A stretch of DNA of 64,000 nucleotides from positions 1 to 64,000 of the forward strand of contig NZ_AAWL01000002.1 in NCBI RefSeq assembly GCF_000169155.1. Direction: 5' to 3'. Shown piece by piece: positions 8,480-16,661 of the stretch; the stretch's first letter is position 1; every line of letters begins with the position of its first letter. A program made the translations under genes and the position numbers. This stretch comes from Thermosinus carboxydivorans Nor1 (GTDB lineage: Bacteria > Bacillota > Negativicutes > Sporomusales > Thermosinaceae). A model generated the notes under the pieces. That model was given only the letters and a program-made list of their open reading frames with translations. It had not been told where the DNA came from and made no database searches.

Positions 8480-8698
8480 AGCTATCGCCCTCTTTGGTAA
8501 TGTAGGTGGAAATCGAAAAATGGGAAGTGGAAATCGAAAAGTAAAAAGTCGAAAGTAGAAAGTGGTAAGACCAGTAGAGAAAAAAATAAAAAATAAATTA
8601 ACTGAGTAAACAGCAACTGTATAGCTGTTTATTCGCCTTTTATGGCCCGTTTCCTGCCAAAAGCGCTACCCGCGCCCAAGAGCGCGGGTAGTTTCTTC

Positions 8699-8744
8699 GC
8701 AAAGATACTCATGCCGATTTCGGCACCACAAGTGATGAAAATAA
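8699..8744 (+). repeat. Dispersed intergenic repeat, copy 1
   Basis: The unit reads AAAGATACTCATGCCGA then a short variable centre and GGCACCACAA, then ATGAAAA. Parts of its centre are self-complementary (TGCCGA/TCGGCA), so the RNA would form a small hairpin. It matches four other copies in this window. Confidence 0.7.
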
Positions 8745-8880
8745 GCATTTAGTTTAGCCCGCCGCCACAACTGTCGCGCTTGAATTTATAAAATGGAACC
8801 ACAGAGGACACGGAGGGGATATTTTTTAACTTTAGCGCGATGAATATCGCGCTCTCTGTGTTCTCCGCGGTTGAATAACG

Positions 8881-8930
8881 GTTTTCATGTTTTGTGGTGC
8901 CGCTTCATCGGCATGATTATCTCTGTGGTT
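8881..8930 (-). repeat. Dispersed intergenic repeat, copy 2
   Basis: Inverted relative to copy 1. On the minus strand it carries ATAATCATGCCGATGA, GGCACCACAA and CATGAAAA. It directly follows the long CCACAGAGG-type inverted repeat. Confidence 0.7.
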
Positions 8931-8938
8931 AAACATTA

Positions 8939-8989
8939 GTTTTCATCGCTTGTGGTGCCAATTTATTGGCATGATTATCTTCGCGGTTT
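8939..8989 (-). repeat. Dispersed intergenic repeat, copy 3
   Basis: Tandem to copy 2 on the minus strand, with centre CATGCCAATAAATTGGCA forming a clean small stem, followed by CCACAA and GATGAAAA. Confidence 0.7.
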
Positions 8990-9019
8990 CGTCACTTTTC
9001 AAGGTAGCGCAGTAGTAGC

Positions 9020-10210
9020 CTACCTGGTGGCCGGCGCCCACGGCTCCCAGCTGACAATCTTTTGCTCCCTACTAACCTTGCCAACATAGCCGTCAACGAT
9101 GACCCATTCCGGCATGGCCGTGAGCTCGAGCGGATGGCCACGCCACACCACCAGGTCCGCATCCTTGCCGGGAGCAATACTACCGACACGGTCAGCAATC
9201 CCGAGGATTTCGGCGGCATCCAGCGTAATGGCCCGCAAGGCTTGTTCCGCACCCAAGCCAAACCGCACGGCGAGGCCGGCATAAACCGTCAAAAAGGCAC
9301 AGGGTACGACCGGGTGGTCGCTCATGAGCGCGAACGGAACGCCATGCGCCGCAAGCACCGCCGGCGCGGCAAAACTGCGTTCATTCAGCTCGTGCTTGCT
9401 ACGGGTAATCAGGTGCGGTCCCAGTACCACCCGCGCCCGGCGCTCGGCCAGCACCTCGGGAATAAGGTGCGCCTCGGTAGCATGCTCGATGATTATGTCC
9501 ACATCAAATTCCCGAGCGATGCGCAGCGCGGTGACAATGTCATCAGCACGATGGGCGTGGGCCCGGAGCGGCATCTCCCGGCGCAATACGCGCGCCACCG
9601 CTTCCATACCTAAATCAATTTGCCGCTCCTTGTTCTCGGCTTTGGCCATATACTCCCGGCCTTTGAGCAGCGTCTCCCGAATAAGAGCGGCCGTGGCCAT
9701 ACGCGTCACCGGCATCTTTTTGTGTTTGCCGTAAACGCGGCGAGGGTTTTCCCCAAAGGCAATTTTTAACCCGGCATAACGCCTGACGAGCATATCTTCC
9801 ACGGTGAGTTGTCGGCGCGTTTTAATTATGGCCGCCTGACCGCCAATGGGGTTGGCGCTGCCGGGAGCAACCATAACGGTAGTGACGCCGCCAGCACAGG
9901 CGTCCGCCAGGCCCACATCGCCGGGATTGATAGCGTCAATGACTTGCATTCCCGGCGTAACCGGCTGGCTGGTTTCGTTAACATCTTCCCCCGCCCAAGC
10001 CTGCTGCTCGGCATAAATACCCAGATGCGTATGGGCGTCAATCAAGCCGGGCGTGATGTATTTGCCCCGGCCGTCGATTATTTTCGCCCCGGCGGGAATA
10101 TCGCCCTCCCGCCCGATACCAATGATTTTGCCTTTGTCGACAAAAATAACGCCGCCGGTGTACGGCGGCTCGCAAATTGGCAAAATGGCGCCTCCAATAA
10201 TGGCAAGCAA
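9020..10210 (-). CDS. Imidazolonepropionase-like amidohydrolase
   Basis: This metal-dependent hydrolase belongs to the TIM-barrel amidohydrolase superfamily. Metal ligands are visible: HTHLG (residues 61-65) after PGLIDA, RAHAHRADD (about 217-225), IEHATEAH (about 240), and the late Asp in LMSDHPV (about 298). The C-terminal IAPGKDADLVVW motif closes the beta-sandwich. The family cleaves C-N bonds in cyclic amides and related compounds, and many close relatives act on unknown substrates. Length 396 is normal. The start is TTG at 10210 behind a good GGAGGAAACATT site. It is the last gene of the minus-strand run that includes the hyp and folate genes, downstream of the spo0E-like gene by 13 bases. 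Confidence 0.85.
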   Translation of the reverse strand: MLAIIGGAILPICEPPYTGGVIFVDKGKIIGIGREGDIPAGAKIIDGRGKYITPGLIDAHTHLGIYAEQQAWAGEDVNETSQPVTPGMQVIDAINPGDVGLADACAGGVTTVMVAPGSANPIGGQAAIIKTRRQLTVEDMLVRRYAGLKIAFGENPRRVYGKHKKMPVTRMATAALIRETLLKGREYMAKAENKERQIDLGMEAVARVLRREMPLRAHAHRADDIVTALRIAREFDVDIIIEHATEAHLIPEVLAERRARVVLGPHLITRSKHELNERSFAAPAVLAAHGVPFALMSDHPVVPCAFLTVYAGLAVRFGLGAEQALRAITLDAAEILGIADRVGSIAPGKDADLVVWRGHPLELTAMPEWVIVDGYVGKVSREQKIVSWEPWAPATR

Positions 10211-10223
10211 AATGTTTCCTCCT

Positions 10224-10403
10224 TTACTTTTGGCCGGCTGCTATCCATCTGATCCGCTGGTAATTGACTATCTGGCGGTCAAGCTCGGCGCTGAGCGTCA
10301 TTACTTCAGGGTCCTTTAAATTGCCCTGCTTACTATCTACCAAAATAGCGAGCCGCTGACGAAGCTCCTCGATTTTCTCCGCCAACCGGTCAATTTCTGA
10401 CAT
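10224..10403 (-). CDS. Spo0E-family aspartyl-phosphate phosphatase-like protein
   Basis: A 59-residue protein. It is a two-helix hairpin: a heptad-rich first helix (IDRLAEKIEELRQRLAIL), a turn with NLKDPEVM, and a second helix carrying SAELDRQIVNY. The SxELD motif is the signature of the Spo0E family, whose members dephosphorylate Spo0A and so delay sporulation. The ATG at 10403 has a weak GGAG 12 bases upstream. It lies between hypB (8-base gap) and the amidohydrolase on the same strand. I infer the function from the motif and size; the target in this organism is not shown. Confidence 0.8.
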   Translation of the reverse strand: MSEIDRLAEKIEELRQRLAILVDSKQGNLKDPEVMTLSAELDRQIVNYQRIRWIAAGQK

Positions 10404-10411
10404 GGTTTTCT

Positions 10412-11074
10412 TTAACTCCTTCGCTTTTTACTTTCAACCTGGTGCCGCAGCCAGTCGAACCAGCGGTCCAGCCCTTCACCAGTCCGACAGGAGGCCTCAA
10501 GCAGAGTAATATGGGGATTGATACTAGTAATATCGTCCACCGCCGCCTGCAGGTTAAATTCAGTGTATGGCAAAAGGTCAATCTTGTTAAGAATAGCCAC
10601 GCAGGATTGTTTGAAGATAAGCGGATATTTCAGCGGCTTGTCTTCGCCTTCGGTAATGCTGAGAACCGTTACTTTAACATCCTCGCCAATATTAAATTCG
10701 GCCGGACATACCAGATTGCCCACATTTTCAATGATAATGAGATCAAGGTCGTCAAGGGCCAGCTTATCCAGCACGTTTTTAACCATGCTAGCGTCCAGAT
10801 GGCAACCGCCGCCGGTGTTAATCTGCACTACCGGAACACCATGGCGCGCAATGCGCTCGGCATCTTTGGAGGTAAAGAGGTCGCCTTCGATTACCGCCAT
10901 CCTCAATTCGTCCTTAAGGGCGGCAATGGTGCGCTCCAGAAGGGAAGTCTTGCCTGAACCGGGCGAGCCGAGCAGGTTGAAGACGAAAATCCCCCGCTCG
11001 CTGAGCAGCTTATTCACTTCGGCCGCAATTTGCTCGTTTTTGTCCAAAATATTGGCCATTACTTTGATTTCCAT
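10412..11074 (-). CDS. hypB: Hydrogenase/urease nickel incorporation GTPase HypB
   Basis: HypB is the GTPase that works with HypA to insert nickel into [NiFe] hydrogenase. The 220-residue protein has the P-loop GSPGSGKTSLLE (about residues 36-47), metal-site residues in TGGGCHLD (about 107-114), the GTPase motif IIIENVGNLVCPA (about 133-145), and NKIDLL for guanine recognition (about 182). The N-terminus has no His-rich nickel-storage stretch. It starts at an ATG with GGAGG upstream, overlapping the end of hypA by one or two bases. It belongs to the run fhs, folD, protease, hypA, hypB. Confidence 0.96.
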   Translation of the reverse strand: MEIKVMANILDKNEQIAAEVNKLLSERGIFVFNLLGSPGSGKTSLLERTIAALKDELRMAVIEGDLFTSKDAERIARHGVPVVQINTGGGCHLDASMVKNVLDKLALDDLDLIIIENVGNLVCPAEFNIGEDVKVTVLSITEGEDKPLKYPLIFKQSCVAILNKIDLLPYTEFNLQAAVDDITSINPHITLLEASCRTGEGLDRWFDWLRHQVESKKRRS

Positions 11075-11416
11075 CTAATCTACCTCCAAATGCTCCACTT
11101 GCAGTTCCCGCCCGGAAATTATCTCCACGTCGGCAGAGCCGCAGACCGGACAAAAAAACCGGTAGCGCGCCACGGCAAACTCGCACTGACAGTCCTGGCA
11201 GCGCCCTGCCAGCGGCACTACCTCGATGTCAAGCTCGGCCGGGGCGGCCGGTGTGTCGGCCGCCAGCGCCGCAAAACAAAAGCGCAGGGCATCAGGCTCT
11301 ACTTCGGTCATTTCCCCTACCCGCAGCTTTATCCGCCGCACCACTGCCGCATCGTGCTCGGCGGCAGCGGCGAGGACAATATCCAAAATGCCTTGGGCGA
11401 TCGCCATTTCATGCAT
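11075..11416 (-). CDS. hypA: Hydrogenase maturation nickel metallochaperone HypA
   Basis: HypA delivers nickel to the large subunit of [NiFe] hydrogenase. The product is 113 residues, the usual size. The conserved MHEM start supplies the nickel-binding His2, and the structural zinc site is visible as CQDCQC (about 74-79) and CPVC (about 90-93). The upstream gene, the hydrogenase protease, overlaps by 8 bases, and hypB follows directly. The remaining hyp genes and the hydrogenase subunits are not in this window. Confidence 0.95.
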   Translation of the reverse strand: MHEMAIAQGILDIVLAAAAEHDAAVVRRIKLRVGEMTEVEPDALRFCFAALAADTPAAPAELDIEVVPLAGRCQDCQCEFAVARYRFFCPVCGSADVEIISGRELQVEHLEVD

Positions 11417-11873
11417 TTAGTTCACTCCTGAGCTCATCCAAAATCAGGTGGGCTACCCGCTCTACCGCCTGCGCCACCGGCGGCGTGAGCTCCAGGCCAA
11501 GCTCGACGCTGGCCGGCTCGATGCCGTAAATAACGATCCGCGGCAGCGGCGCTACTTTTGCCGCCAGGTGCAGCGCTTCCAGCAAGGTAAAGTCATGGAG
11601 CGAGTAAACCCGGTCCGGTGCCGCCGCCCCGAGGTCAGCCGGAGTCAAGCGGTAAATGGCGCCAGGCGCGCCGCCGGCGGCCAGCGCGTCGACAATGATA
11701 ACGGCTTGCGCCTGGCGAAGACCGGCCAACACCTCAAACGACGCCACCCCGCCGTCCAAAGCCCTCGCGCCAGGCGGCAGACCCAGGGCATTGAGCCGCT
11801 CCACCACCCTGATGCCCGCCCCGTCGTCACCCATCAGGAGATTGCCAAAACCAACAACGACCGTTTCGTTCAT
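11409..11873 (-). CDS. Hydrogenase maturation protease (HyaD/HycI family)
   Basis: This endopeptidase removes the C-terminal tail of the hydrogenase large subunit after nickel insertion. The 154-residue protein has GFGNLLMGDDGAG near the N-terminus (the D in GDDG is a nickel-sensing residue), VIIVDALAAGG with the second acidic ligand, and LHDF with the His ligand. The start at 11873 overlaps the folD stop by 4 bases (ATGA type) and its end overlaps hypA, so the three are translationally coupled. Which hydrogenase it serves cannot be told here. Confidence 0.92.
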   Translation of the reverse strand: MNETVVVGFGNLLMGDDGAGIRVVERLNALGLPPGARALDGGVASFEVLAGLRQAQAVIIVDALAAGGAPGAIYRLTPADLGAAAPDRVYSLHDFTLLEALHLAAKVAPLPRIVIYGIEPASVELGLELTPPVAQAVERVAHLILDELRSELNA

Positions 11874-12709
11874 AAGTCACCAAAACTGCGCAGGGCGGCC
11901 TCTACGACCATTACCGTCGTTACCGCGCCGACGCCACCCGGTACGGGCGTAATCGCCCCCGCGATGGGGAAGACGGCATCATAGTCAACATCACCGACAA
12001 CGGCGCCGTTTACTTCATTGATACCAACGTCGATGACGACGGCCCCGGGCCGCACCATGTCCGGCCCGATGAGCGCCGGCCGGCCTACGGCGGCGACAAT
12101 CACATCGGCCTGCCGGGTCAGAGCCGCCAAATCACGGGTCTTCGAATGACACACCGTGACGGTGGCGTTTTGGCCAAGCAGGAGGTGAGCAAGCGGTTTG
12201 CCCACCACATTGCTGCGGCCGATTACTACGGCATGCTTACCGCTGACATCAATTTGATAGTAGTCGAGAATAGCCATCACCGCCCGGGGCGTACATGGCG
12301 CCCAGCGGCTCTTGCCGGTCGCCACCAAACCGGCGTTTAAGGGATGAAGCGCATCCACATCCTTATCTGGTGCCAGTGCGGCCGCGACTCGGTCGGTGGC
12401 CAGATGCGGCGGCAGCGGCATCATTGGCAAGATGCCGTGGATGTGGTCGTCTTCATTAAGCTCGCACACCAGGGCGAGCACCTCTTCCTCGGTTGCGTCC
12501 GCCGGCAGGTGGCGCACTACGGCCTGCACGCCTAAGCCAGTGGCCAGTTTAACCAGCCGGTCGGCATAGATGCGGGATGCGGCGTCATTGCCTACCAGCA
12601 GGATGGCGAGGCCGCACGTTATGTTCTGCGCCGCCAGGGCGTCGACTTTGGCTTTTATTTTGGCTTTATATGCGGCGGCAACGGCTTTGCCGTCAAGAAT
12701 CAGGGCCAA
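11870..12709 (-). CDS. folD: Methylenetetrahydrofolate dehydrogenase/cyclohydrolase FolD
   Basis: FolD interconverts methylene-, methenyl- and formyl-THF, the middle steps of the methyl branch of the Wood-Ljungdahl pathway and of C1 supply. The product is 279 residues. Recognisable parts are the YAD..K catalytic segment (SRIYADRLVK), IHGILPMMPLP, the NAD(P) site VVIGRSNVVGKPLAHLLL, and PGGVGAVTT near the end. The frame is open up to 12772, but TTG at 12709 follows AGGAGG by 9 bases and gives the normal N-terminus LALILDGK, so I choose it. The gene sits 22 bases after fhs and is coupled to the hydrogenase protease gene. Confidence 0.95.
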   Translation of the reverse strand: MALILDGKAVAAAYKAKIKAKVDALAAQNITCGLAILLVGNDAASRIYADRLVKLATGLGVQAVVRHLPADATEEEVLALVCELNEDDHIHGILPMMPLPPHLATDRVAAALAPDKDVDALHPLNAGLVATGKSRWAPCTPRAVMAILDYYQIDVSGKHAVVIGRSNVVGKPLAHLLLGQNATVTVCHSKTRDLAALTRQADVIVAAVGRPALIGPDMVRPGAVVIDVGINEVNGAVVGDVDYDAVFPIAGAITPVPGGVGAVTTVMVVEAALRSFGDL

Positions 12710-12731
12710 TTTTCGAATACCTCCTAGTTTC

Positions 12732-14408
12732 TTAGAACAAACCGGTGATACGGCCGCTCCGGTCGATATCAATCTTCTCGGCGGCCGGTACTTTCGGAAG
12801 TCCAGGCATGGTCATAATTTCGCCGGTGAGCATGACGACGAAACCCGCGCCGGCTGACACCCGCGCCTGCCGCACGGTGATGGTGAAGCCTTCCGGACGG
12901 CCAAGCAGGGTTGGGTCGTCAGACAATGAGTACTGCGTCTTGGCCATGCAGACCGGCAGGCGGCCGTACCCCATGGCTTCCAACTCCGCAATGGTGTTGG
13001 CCGCTTCCTTGGTGAAGGCAACATCGTCCGCGCCGTAGATTTCCCGCGCAATGACGCGCACCTTGTCGGCAAGCGGCAGCTCGAGCGGGTAGAGCGGCGC
13101 AAAGTGGCTTTCGCCGCTATTAGCCGCCGCCAACACCTTCTCCGCCAGCTCGATCCCGCCCTGGCCGCCTTCGGCCCACACATTGGACAGGGCGACCGGC
13201 ACACCGATGCGGTCGCAAAGTTCGACCACGGCCGCTAGTTCGTCCGGTGTATCAGTGGGGAAGATATTAACGGCAACTACGGCCGGGACGCCGAATTTAC
13301 GCACATTCTCGATGTGTTTCTCGAGATTAGCCGCTCCGCGCCGCACCGCGTCGGCGTTCGGCGCGGTCAACGCCGCCCGCGCGACGCCCCCATGCATCTT
13401 GAGCGCCCTAACCGTAGCGACCACCACCGCCGCTTCAGGTTTTAGACCGGCATAACGGCACTTAATGTCGAAGAACTTCTCGGCCCCCAGGTCAGCACCG
13501 AAGCCCGCCTCGGTAACAACATAATCAGCCGTCTTCAGCGCCAGGCGGGTGGCCATGACGCTGTTGCAGCCATGGGCAATATTGGCAAAAGGTCCGCCGT
13601 GAATAAAGGCCGGCACATGCTCCAGCGTCTGCACCAGGTTAGGCTTAATGGCGTCTTTTAAGAGGGCGGCCATCGCCCCCTGCACCTTGAGCATACCCGC
13701 AGTAATAGGCTTATTGTCATAACTGTAACCGACGATGATGCGCGCCAAACGCTCTTTAAGATCATCCAAATCGGTGGCCAGGCACAGAATGGCCATAACT
13801 TCCGAGGCAACGGTAATGTCGTAGCCGTCTTCCCGGGGCACGCCGTGGGCTTTGCCGCCCAGACCAACGACGATGTTCCTCAGCGCCCGGTCGTTCATGT
13901 CGACCACCCGCCGCCAAGTGATGCGCCGCGGATCAATGCCGAGCGTATTGCCCTGGTGAATATGGTTGTCAATAATCGCTGCCAGCAAATTGTGAGCGCT
14001 GCCGACGGCATGCAGATCGCCGGTAAAATGCAGATTAATATCCTCCATGGGCACGACCTGAGAATAACCGCCGCCGGCGGCGCCTCCCTTAACGCCCATG
14101 CAAGGGCCGAGCGACGGTTCCCGCAGCGCCACCGCCACTTTATGGCCCAGTTTGGCAATAGCTTGCGCCAGACCAACGGTCGTAGTCGACTTGCCTTCGC
14201 CGGCCGGCGTAGGCGTAATCGCCGTTACCAGAATAAGTTTACCGTCCGGCCTCCCGGCTACCTTGTCATAGAAGTCGAGCGCAATTTTCGCCTTATACCG
14301 ACCGTAATGTTCCACATAATCGGCGTCAATACCCAGCGCACCCGCAATCTGGTCGATGGGACGCATTTTCGCGGCTTGGGCGATTTCAATGTCGCTCAGC
14401 ACAGTCAT
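12732..14408 (-). CDS. fhs: Formate-tetrahydrofolate ligase
   Basis: This enzyme joins formate to tetrahydrofolate using ATP, the entry step of the methyl branch of acetogenesis. Length 558 is typical. The nucleotide-binding motif [11 protein letters not shown] is at about 66-76, followed by the [21 protein letters not shown] stretch in family-typical position, and [14 protein letters not shown] near 270. The ATG at 14408 has GAGGTG two or three bases upstream, and three tandem CTAAAACAG units lie just before it (14418-14444), which may affect translation. It begins the minus-strand run that continues with folD and the hyp genes, a grouping that suits a CO/H2-using acetogen. Confidence 0.97.
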   Translation of the reverse strand: MTVLSDIEIAQAAKMRPIDQIAGALGIDADYVEHYGRYKAKIALDFYDKVAGRPDGKLILVTAITPTPAGEGKSTTTVGLAQAIAKLGHKVAVALREPSLGPCMGVKGGAAGGGYSQVVPMEDINLHFTGDLHAVGSAHNLLAAIIDNHIHQGNTLGIDPRRITWRRVVDMNDRALRNIVVGLGGKAHGVPREDGYDITVASEVMAILCLATDLDDLKERLARIIVGYSYDNKPITAGMLKVQGAMAALLKDAIKPNLVQTLEHVPAFIHGGPFANIAHGCNSVMATRLALKTADYVVTEAGFGADLGAEKFFDIKCRYAGLKPEAAVVVATVRALKMHGGVARAALTAPNADAVRRGAANLEKHIENVRKFGVPAVVAVNIFPTDTPDELAAVVELCDRIGVPVALSNVWAEGGQGGIELAEKVLAAANSGESHFAPLYPLELPLADKVRVIAREIYGADDVAFTKEAANTIAELEAMGYGRLPVCMAKTQYSLSDDPTLLGRPEGFTITVRQARVSAGAGFVVMLTGEIMTMPGLPKVPAAEKIDIDRSGRITGLF

Positions 14409-14417
14409 AACACCTCG

Positions 14418-14444
14418 CTGTTTTAGCTGTTTTAGCTGTTTTAA
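14418..14444 (-). repeat. Three tandem 9-base CTAAAACAG units in the fhs leader
   Basis: Read on the minus strand, CTAAAACAG occurs three times head to tail immediately before the fhs Shine-Dalgarno. Such a tract could alter copy number by slippage and change translation. This is inference; only the repeat is seen. Confidence 0.6.
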
Positions 14445-14551
14445 GGATAAAATTGCCTAGAGCATACACTTTTCGCTTTGCCGTCCAGAAAATCCTGCTA
14501 AATGACAAATAAGCATTTCCGATCCTGCCACTATTTAACATAACAATAATG

Positions 14552-14581
14552 GCATAAAAGAGGCATACGAAACCGATAATA
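14552..14581 (+). promoter_or_regulatory. Candidate forespore (sigma-G/F type) promoter of the SASP gene
   Basis: GCATA at 14552-14556 and GATAATA at 14575-14581 are separated by 18 bases, close to the sigma-G pattern. It lies about 30 bases before the SASP start, the expected place. Match judged by eye only. Confidence 0.4.
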
Positions 14582-14612
14582 TTAGTACCAAGCAATAAGG
14601 AGGTGTTGAAAA

Positions 14613-14873
14613 GTGGCAAGAAGCAAAAAGCCTGTTAACCCGGCAGCTGAAAACGCGCTCGACCGCATGAAATTCGAAGTAGCTTCCGAGCTTGGCATTG
14701 CGGAAAGAGTGCGCCAAAGTGGCTGGAGTACCATGACGTCTGCCGACTGCGGTCGCGTTGGCGGTCACATGGTTCGCCGGATGATCGAGCAGTATGAAAG
14801 CAGTCTTGCCGGTACCAGCGCCACTACTGCCTCAACTGGAACCATGACTGCCAAAAGCGACATCAATTCCTAG
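14613..14873 (+). CDS. Alpha/beta-type small acid-soluble spore protein
   Basis: SASPs coat spore DNA and protect it from UV and heat, and are degraded on germination. The 86-residue protein has the family core: a first helix with NPAAENALDRMKFEVASELG (residues 9-28; the E-L/F-E-hA segment is the GPR protease region) and a second helix ending in GGHMVRRMIEQYE. The tail after residue 66 is Thr/Ser rich. The GTG at 14613 follows AAGGAGGTG. A terminator hairpin follows. This is direct evidence for endospore formation. Confidence 0.93.
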   Translation: MARSKKPVNPAAENALDRMKFEVASELGIAERVRQSGWSTMTSADCGRVGGHMVRRMIEQYESSLAGTSATTASTGTMTAKSDINS

Positions 14874-14890
14874 TTTCCTAGGTATCATGA

Positions 14891-14916
14891 AGGACGGCGC
14901 AGCAGCCGTCCTTTTC
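14891..14916 (+). terminator. Terminator of the SASP gene
   Basis: The hairpin GGACGGC/GCCGTCC with a 6-base loop is followed by TTTT. It lies 20 bases past the SASP stop and also faces the convergent polX end. Confidence 0.75.
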
Positions 14917-14918
14917 TG

Positions 14919-16649
14919 CTATTGTCGGCGGCCGGCCCGCTTGCGGCTAAGCAGCGAGAGCAGGTCGGGGAGCGAACGGCTGGTCAGGATGTCGGCGGCC
15001 GTAAGACCGGCCTTACGCGCCATCGCCAGCCCGTAGTCCAGATAATCCAGTTCATCCAAGGCGTGGGCATCAGGATTGACTGATAAAAGGACGCCCTTTT
15101 CTTTCGCGCGCCGGCACCACCGCCAGTCAAGGTCGAGGCGGTAGGGACTGGCATTAATTTCGATAACCGTGCCGGTACCGGCCGCGGCGCTTATGACTTC
15201 TTCCATATCAAGGGCATACCCATCGCGGGCAAGCAAAATACGGCCGGTGGGATGTCCCAGCATGGTCACATAAGGGTTTTCCATAGCCCGTACAATCCGG
15301 CGCGTCATTTCCGCTTCACTCAGGCGGAAGGCCGAATGAACCGAAGCAATGACAAAATCAAACTCGGCCAGCACCTCGTCCGGATAGTCGAGCGAACCGT
15401 CAGGCAGAATATCGCTCTCAATTCCGGCGAGAATGGTAAAATCGCTGCTCGCGACATTGAGCCGCTCAATTTCCCGCCGCTGCTCGCGCACCGTTTCCAC
15501 CCGCAGGCCATGGGCATAGACGGCCGATTGGCTGTGGTCAGTAATGCCGATATACTGCCAACCCCGCGCCTGGGCGCCTCGCGCCATTTCGGCAATGGTC
15601 GCCGTACCGTCGGAATAAACGGTATGGACATGAAAGACGCCGCGAATATCCTGGGCGGTTACCAATGCCGGCAGGGAGCGCGCTGCCAACCGGACTTCGT
15701 CCAGACCCTCACGCAGTTCGGGCGGAATATAGGCTAGTCCGAGCCGTTGATAAAGATCTTCTTCACTGGCCACACCCTGCCGCCGGCCAGTGGCGTCAAT
15801 TAAACCCTCGGCATCAAGGCGCCACCCTTGTTCGCCGGCCACTGCGCCCAGCAAGTCGAGGTGGTCTTTACTGCCGGTATAGCGATGCAGAGCCGCGGCA
15901 AACGCGGTAGGTTTCACGACGTGCACCGCCAGCTCCATGCCGGTCGTCAGTCGCACCCTGATATCGTTTCCTTCCCGGCTTAATACCTGCTGCACCCCCG
16001 GCATGGCGATAGCGATGTCAGCTACCGCTTCGGCATCAGCGGCGACAACAATATCAATATTTTTCACCGTTTCCGCCCGGCGGCGGATGCTACCCGCCAC
16101 TTCCGCCTGCAGGACGGCTTCATGCTGGCGCAGGTATTCGGCGATTTTTTCCGCCACTGGCCAGGCATCGCCGAGTAAAAACCGGCCCTGATACTTCTTA
16201 AGAAAGTCGATCCCTGCGAGTATCTTATCCTGCGACTTATCCCCAAAGCCGCTCAGGGTTTTCAGGCGGTTTTCCCGGCAGGCGTATTCCAGTTCGCCAA
16301 CCGAATTAATGCCCAGTTGCTCGTGAAGAAGCAACGCCTTTTTCGGTCCGAGGCCGGGGATCTTCACTAGTTCAAAGAGAACAGGCGGCACTTGTTCCCG
16401 CAGTTCTTCATAATAGGTTACCCGACCGGTTTCGATATATTCTTTGATATGCTGGGTCATGGTTTTGCCAATGCCTTTGATGCCCTGCAGCCGCCCTTGG
16501 GCCACCAGCTCGGCTAAGTCGGCGTCCAGTTGGCCGAGGGCACGGGCCGCGTTCTCATAGGCCCGGATTTTAAAGCTATTTTCCCCTCTGAGTTCCAATA
16601 GCACTGCTATTTCGGCGAGCATTTTGGCTAAAGTGCGGGCATCAGCCAT
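14919..16649 (-). CDS. polX: PolX-family protein with PHP domain; polymerase site degenerate
   Basis: Bacterial PolX couples a DNA polymerase X core to a C-terminal PHP exonuclease and serves base-excision and break repair. Helix-hairpin-helix motifs LQGIKGIGKTM (about 57) and IPGLGPKKALLL (about 97) bind DNA. The PHP metal site is complete: HVHTVYSDG (about 337), GITDHSQ (about 366), ESDILPDG, HSAF, GHPTGR and NPDAHALDE. The polymerase site is not: the usual VKDxD reads VKNID (first catalytic Asp to Asn), and the third Asp in the SVDFR-type strand is replaced in LAVHVV. Polymerase activity is therefore doubtful, while the nuclease should work. The ATG at 16649 follows GAGGTGG. It is 12 bases after the PBP gene and likely cotranscribed. 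Confidence 0.9.
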   Translation of the reverse strand: MADARTLAKMLAEIAVLLELRGENSFKIRAYENAARALGQLDADLAELVAQGRLQGIKGIGKTMTQHIKEYIETGRVTYYEELREQVPPVLFELVKIPGLGPKKALLLHEQLGINSVGELEYACRENRLKTLSGFGDKSQDKILAGIDFLKKYQGRFLLGDAWPVAEKIAEYLRQHEAVLQAEVAGSIRRRAETVKNIDIVVAADAEAVADIAIAMPGVQQVLSREGNDIRVRLTTGMELAVHVVKPTAFAAALHRYTGSKDHLDLLGAVAGEQGWRLDAEGLIDATGRRQGVASEEDLYQRLGLAYIPPELREGLDEVRLAARSLPALVTAQDIRGVFHVHTVYSDGTATIAEMARGAQARGWQYIGITDHSQSAVYAHGLRVETVREQRREIERLNVASSDFTILAGIESDILPDGSLDYPDEVLAEFDFVIASVHSAFRLSEAEMTRRIVRAMENPYVTMLGHPTGRILLARDGYALDMEEVISAAAGTGTVIEINASPYRLDLDWRWCRRAKEKGVLLSVNPDAHALDELDYLDYGLAMARKAGLTAADILTSRSLPDLLSLLSRKRAGRRQ

Positions 16650-16661
16650 CCCAACCACCTC

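Larger units (their letters stand above)
8480..9018. repeat. Intergenic repeat region between motB and amidohydrolase
   Basis: No gene is visible in these 540 bases. They hold two tandem copies of GTGGAAATCGAAAA (near 8506-8540), a long inverted repeat with arms around 8800-8818 (ACCACAGAGGACACGG) and 8854-8875 (its rough complement), and three copies of a roughly 46-base element with core CATGCC..GGCACCACAA at 8699-8744 (plus), 8881-8930 (minus) and 8939-8989 (minus). The same element recurs at 19.3 and 25.6 kb. A GC-rich hairpin CTACCCGCG/CGCGGGTAG-like pair lies at 8667-8691. Confidence 0.75.

Noticed and set aside
8660-8990. Repeats at 8.7-9.0 kb as a CRISPR array
   Set aside because: Copies differ in orientation and spacing and are separated by another inverted repeat; no regular spacers.
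14409-14612. Tetrahydrofolate riboswitch upstream of fhs
   Set aside because: None of the conserved THF aptamer blocks was seen; only a short tandem repeat.
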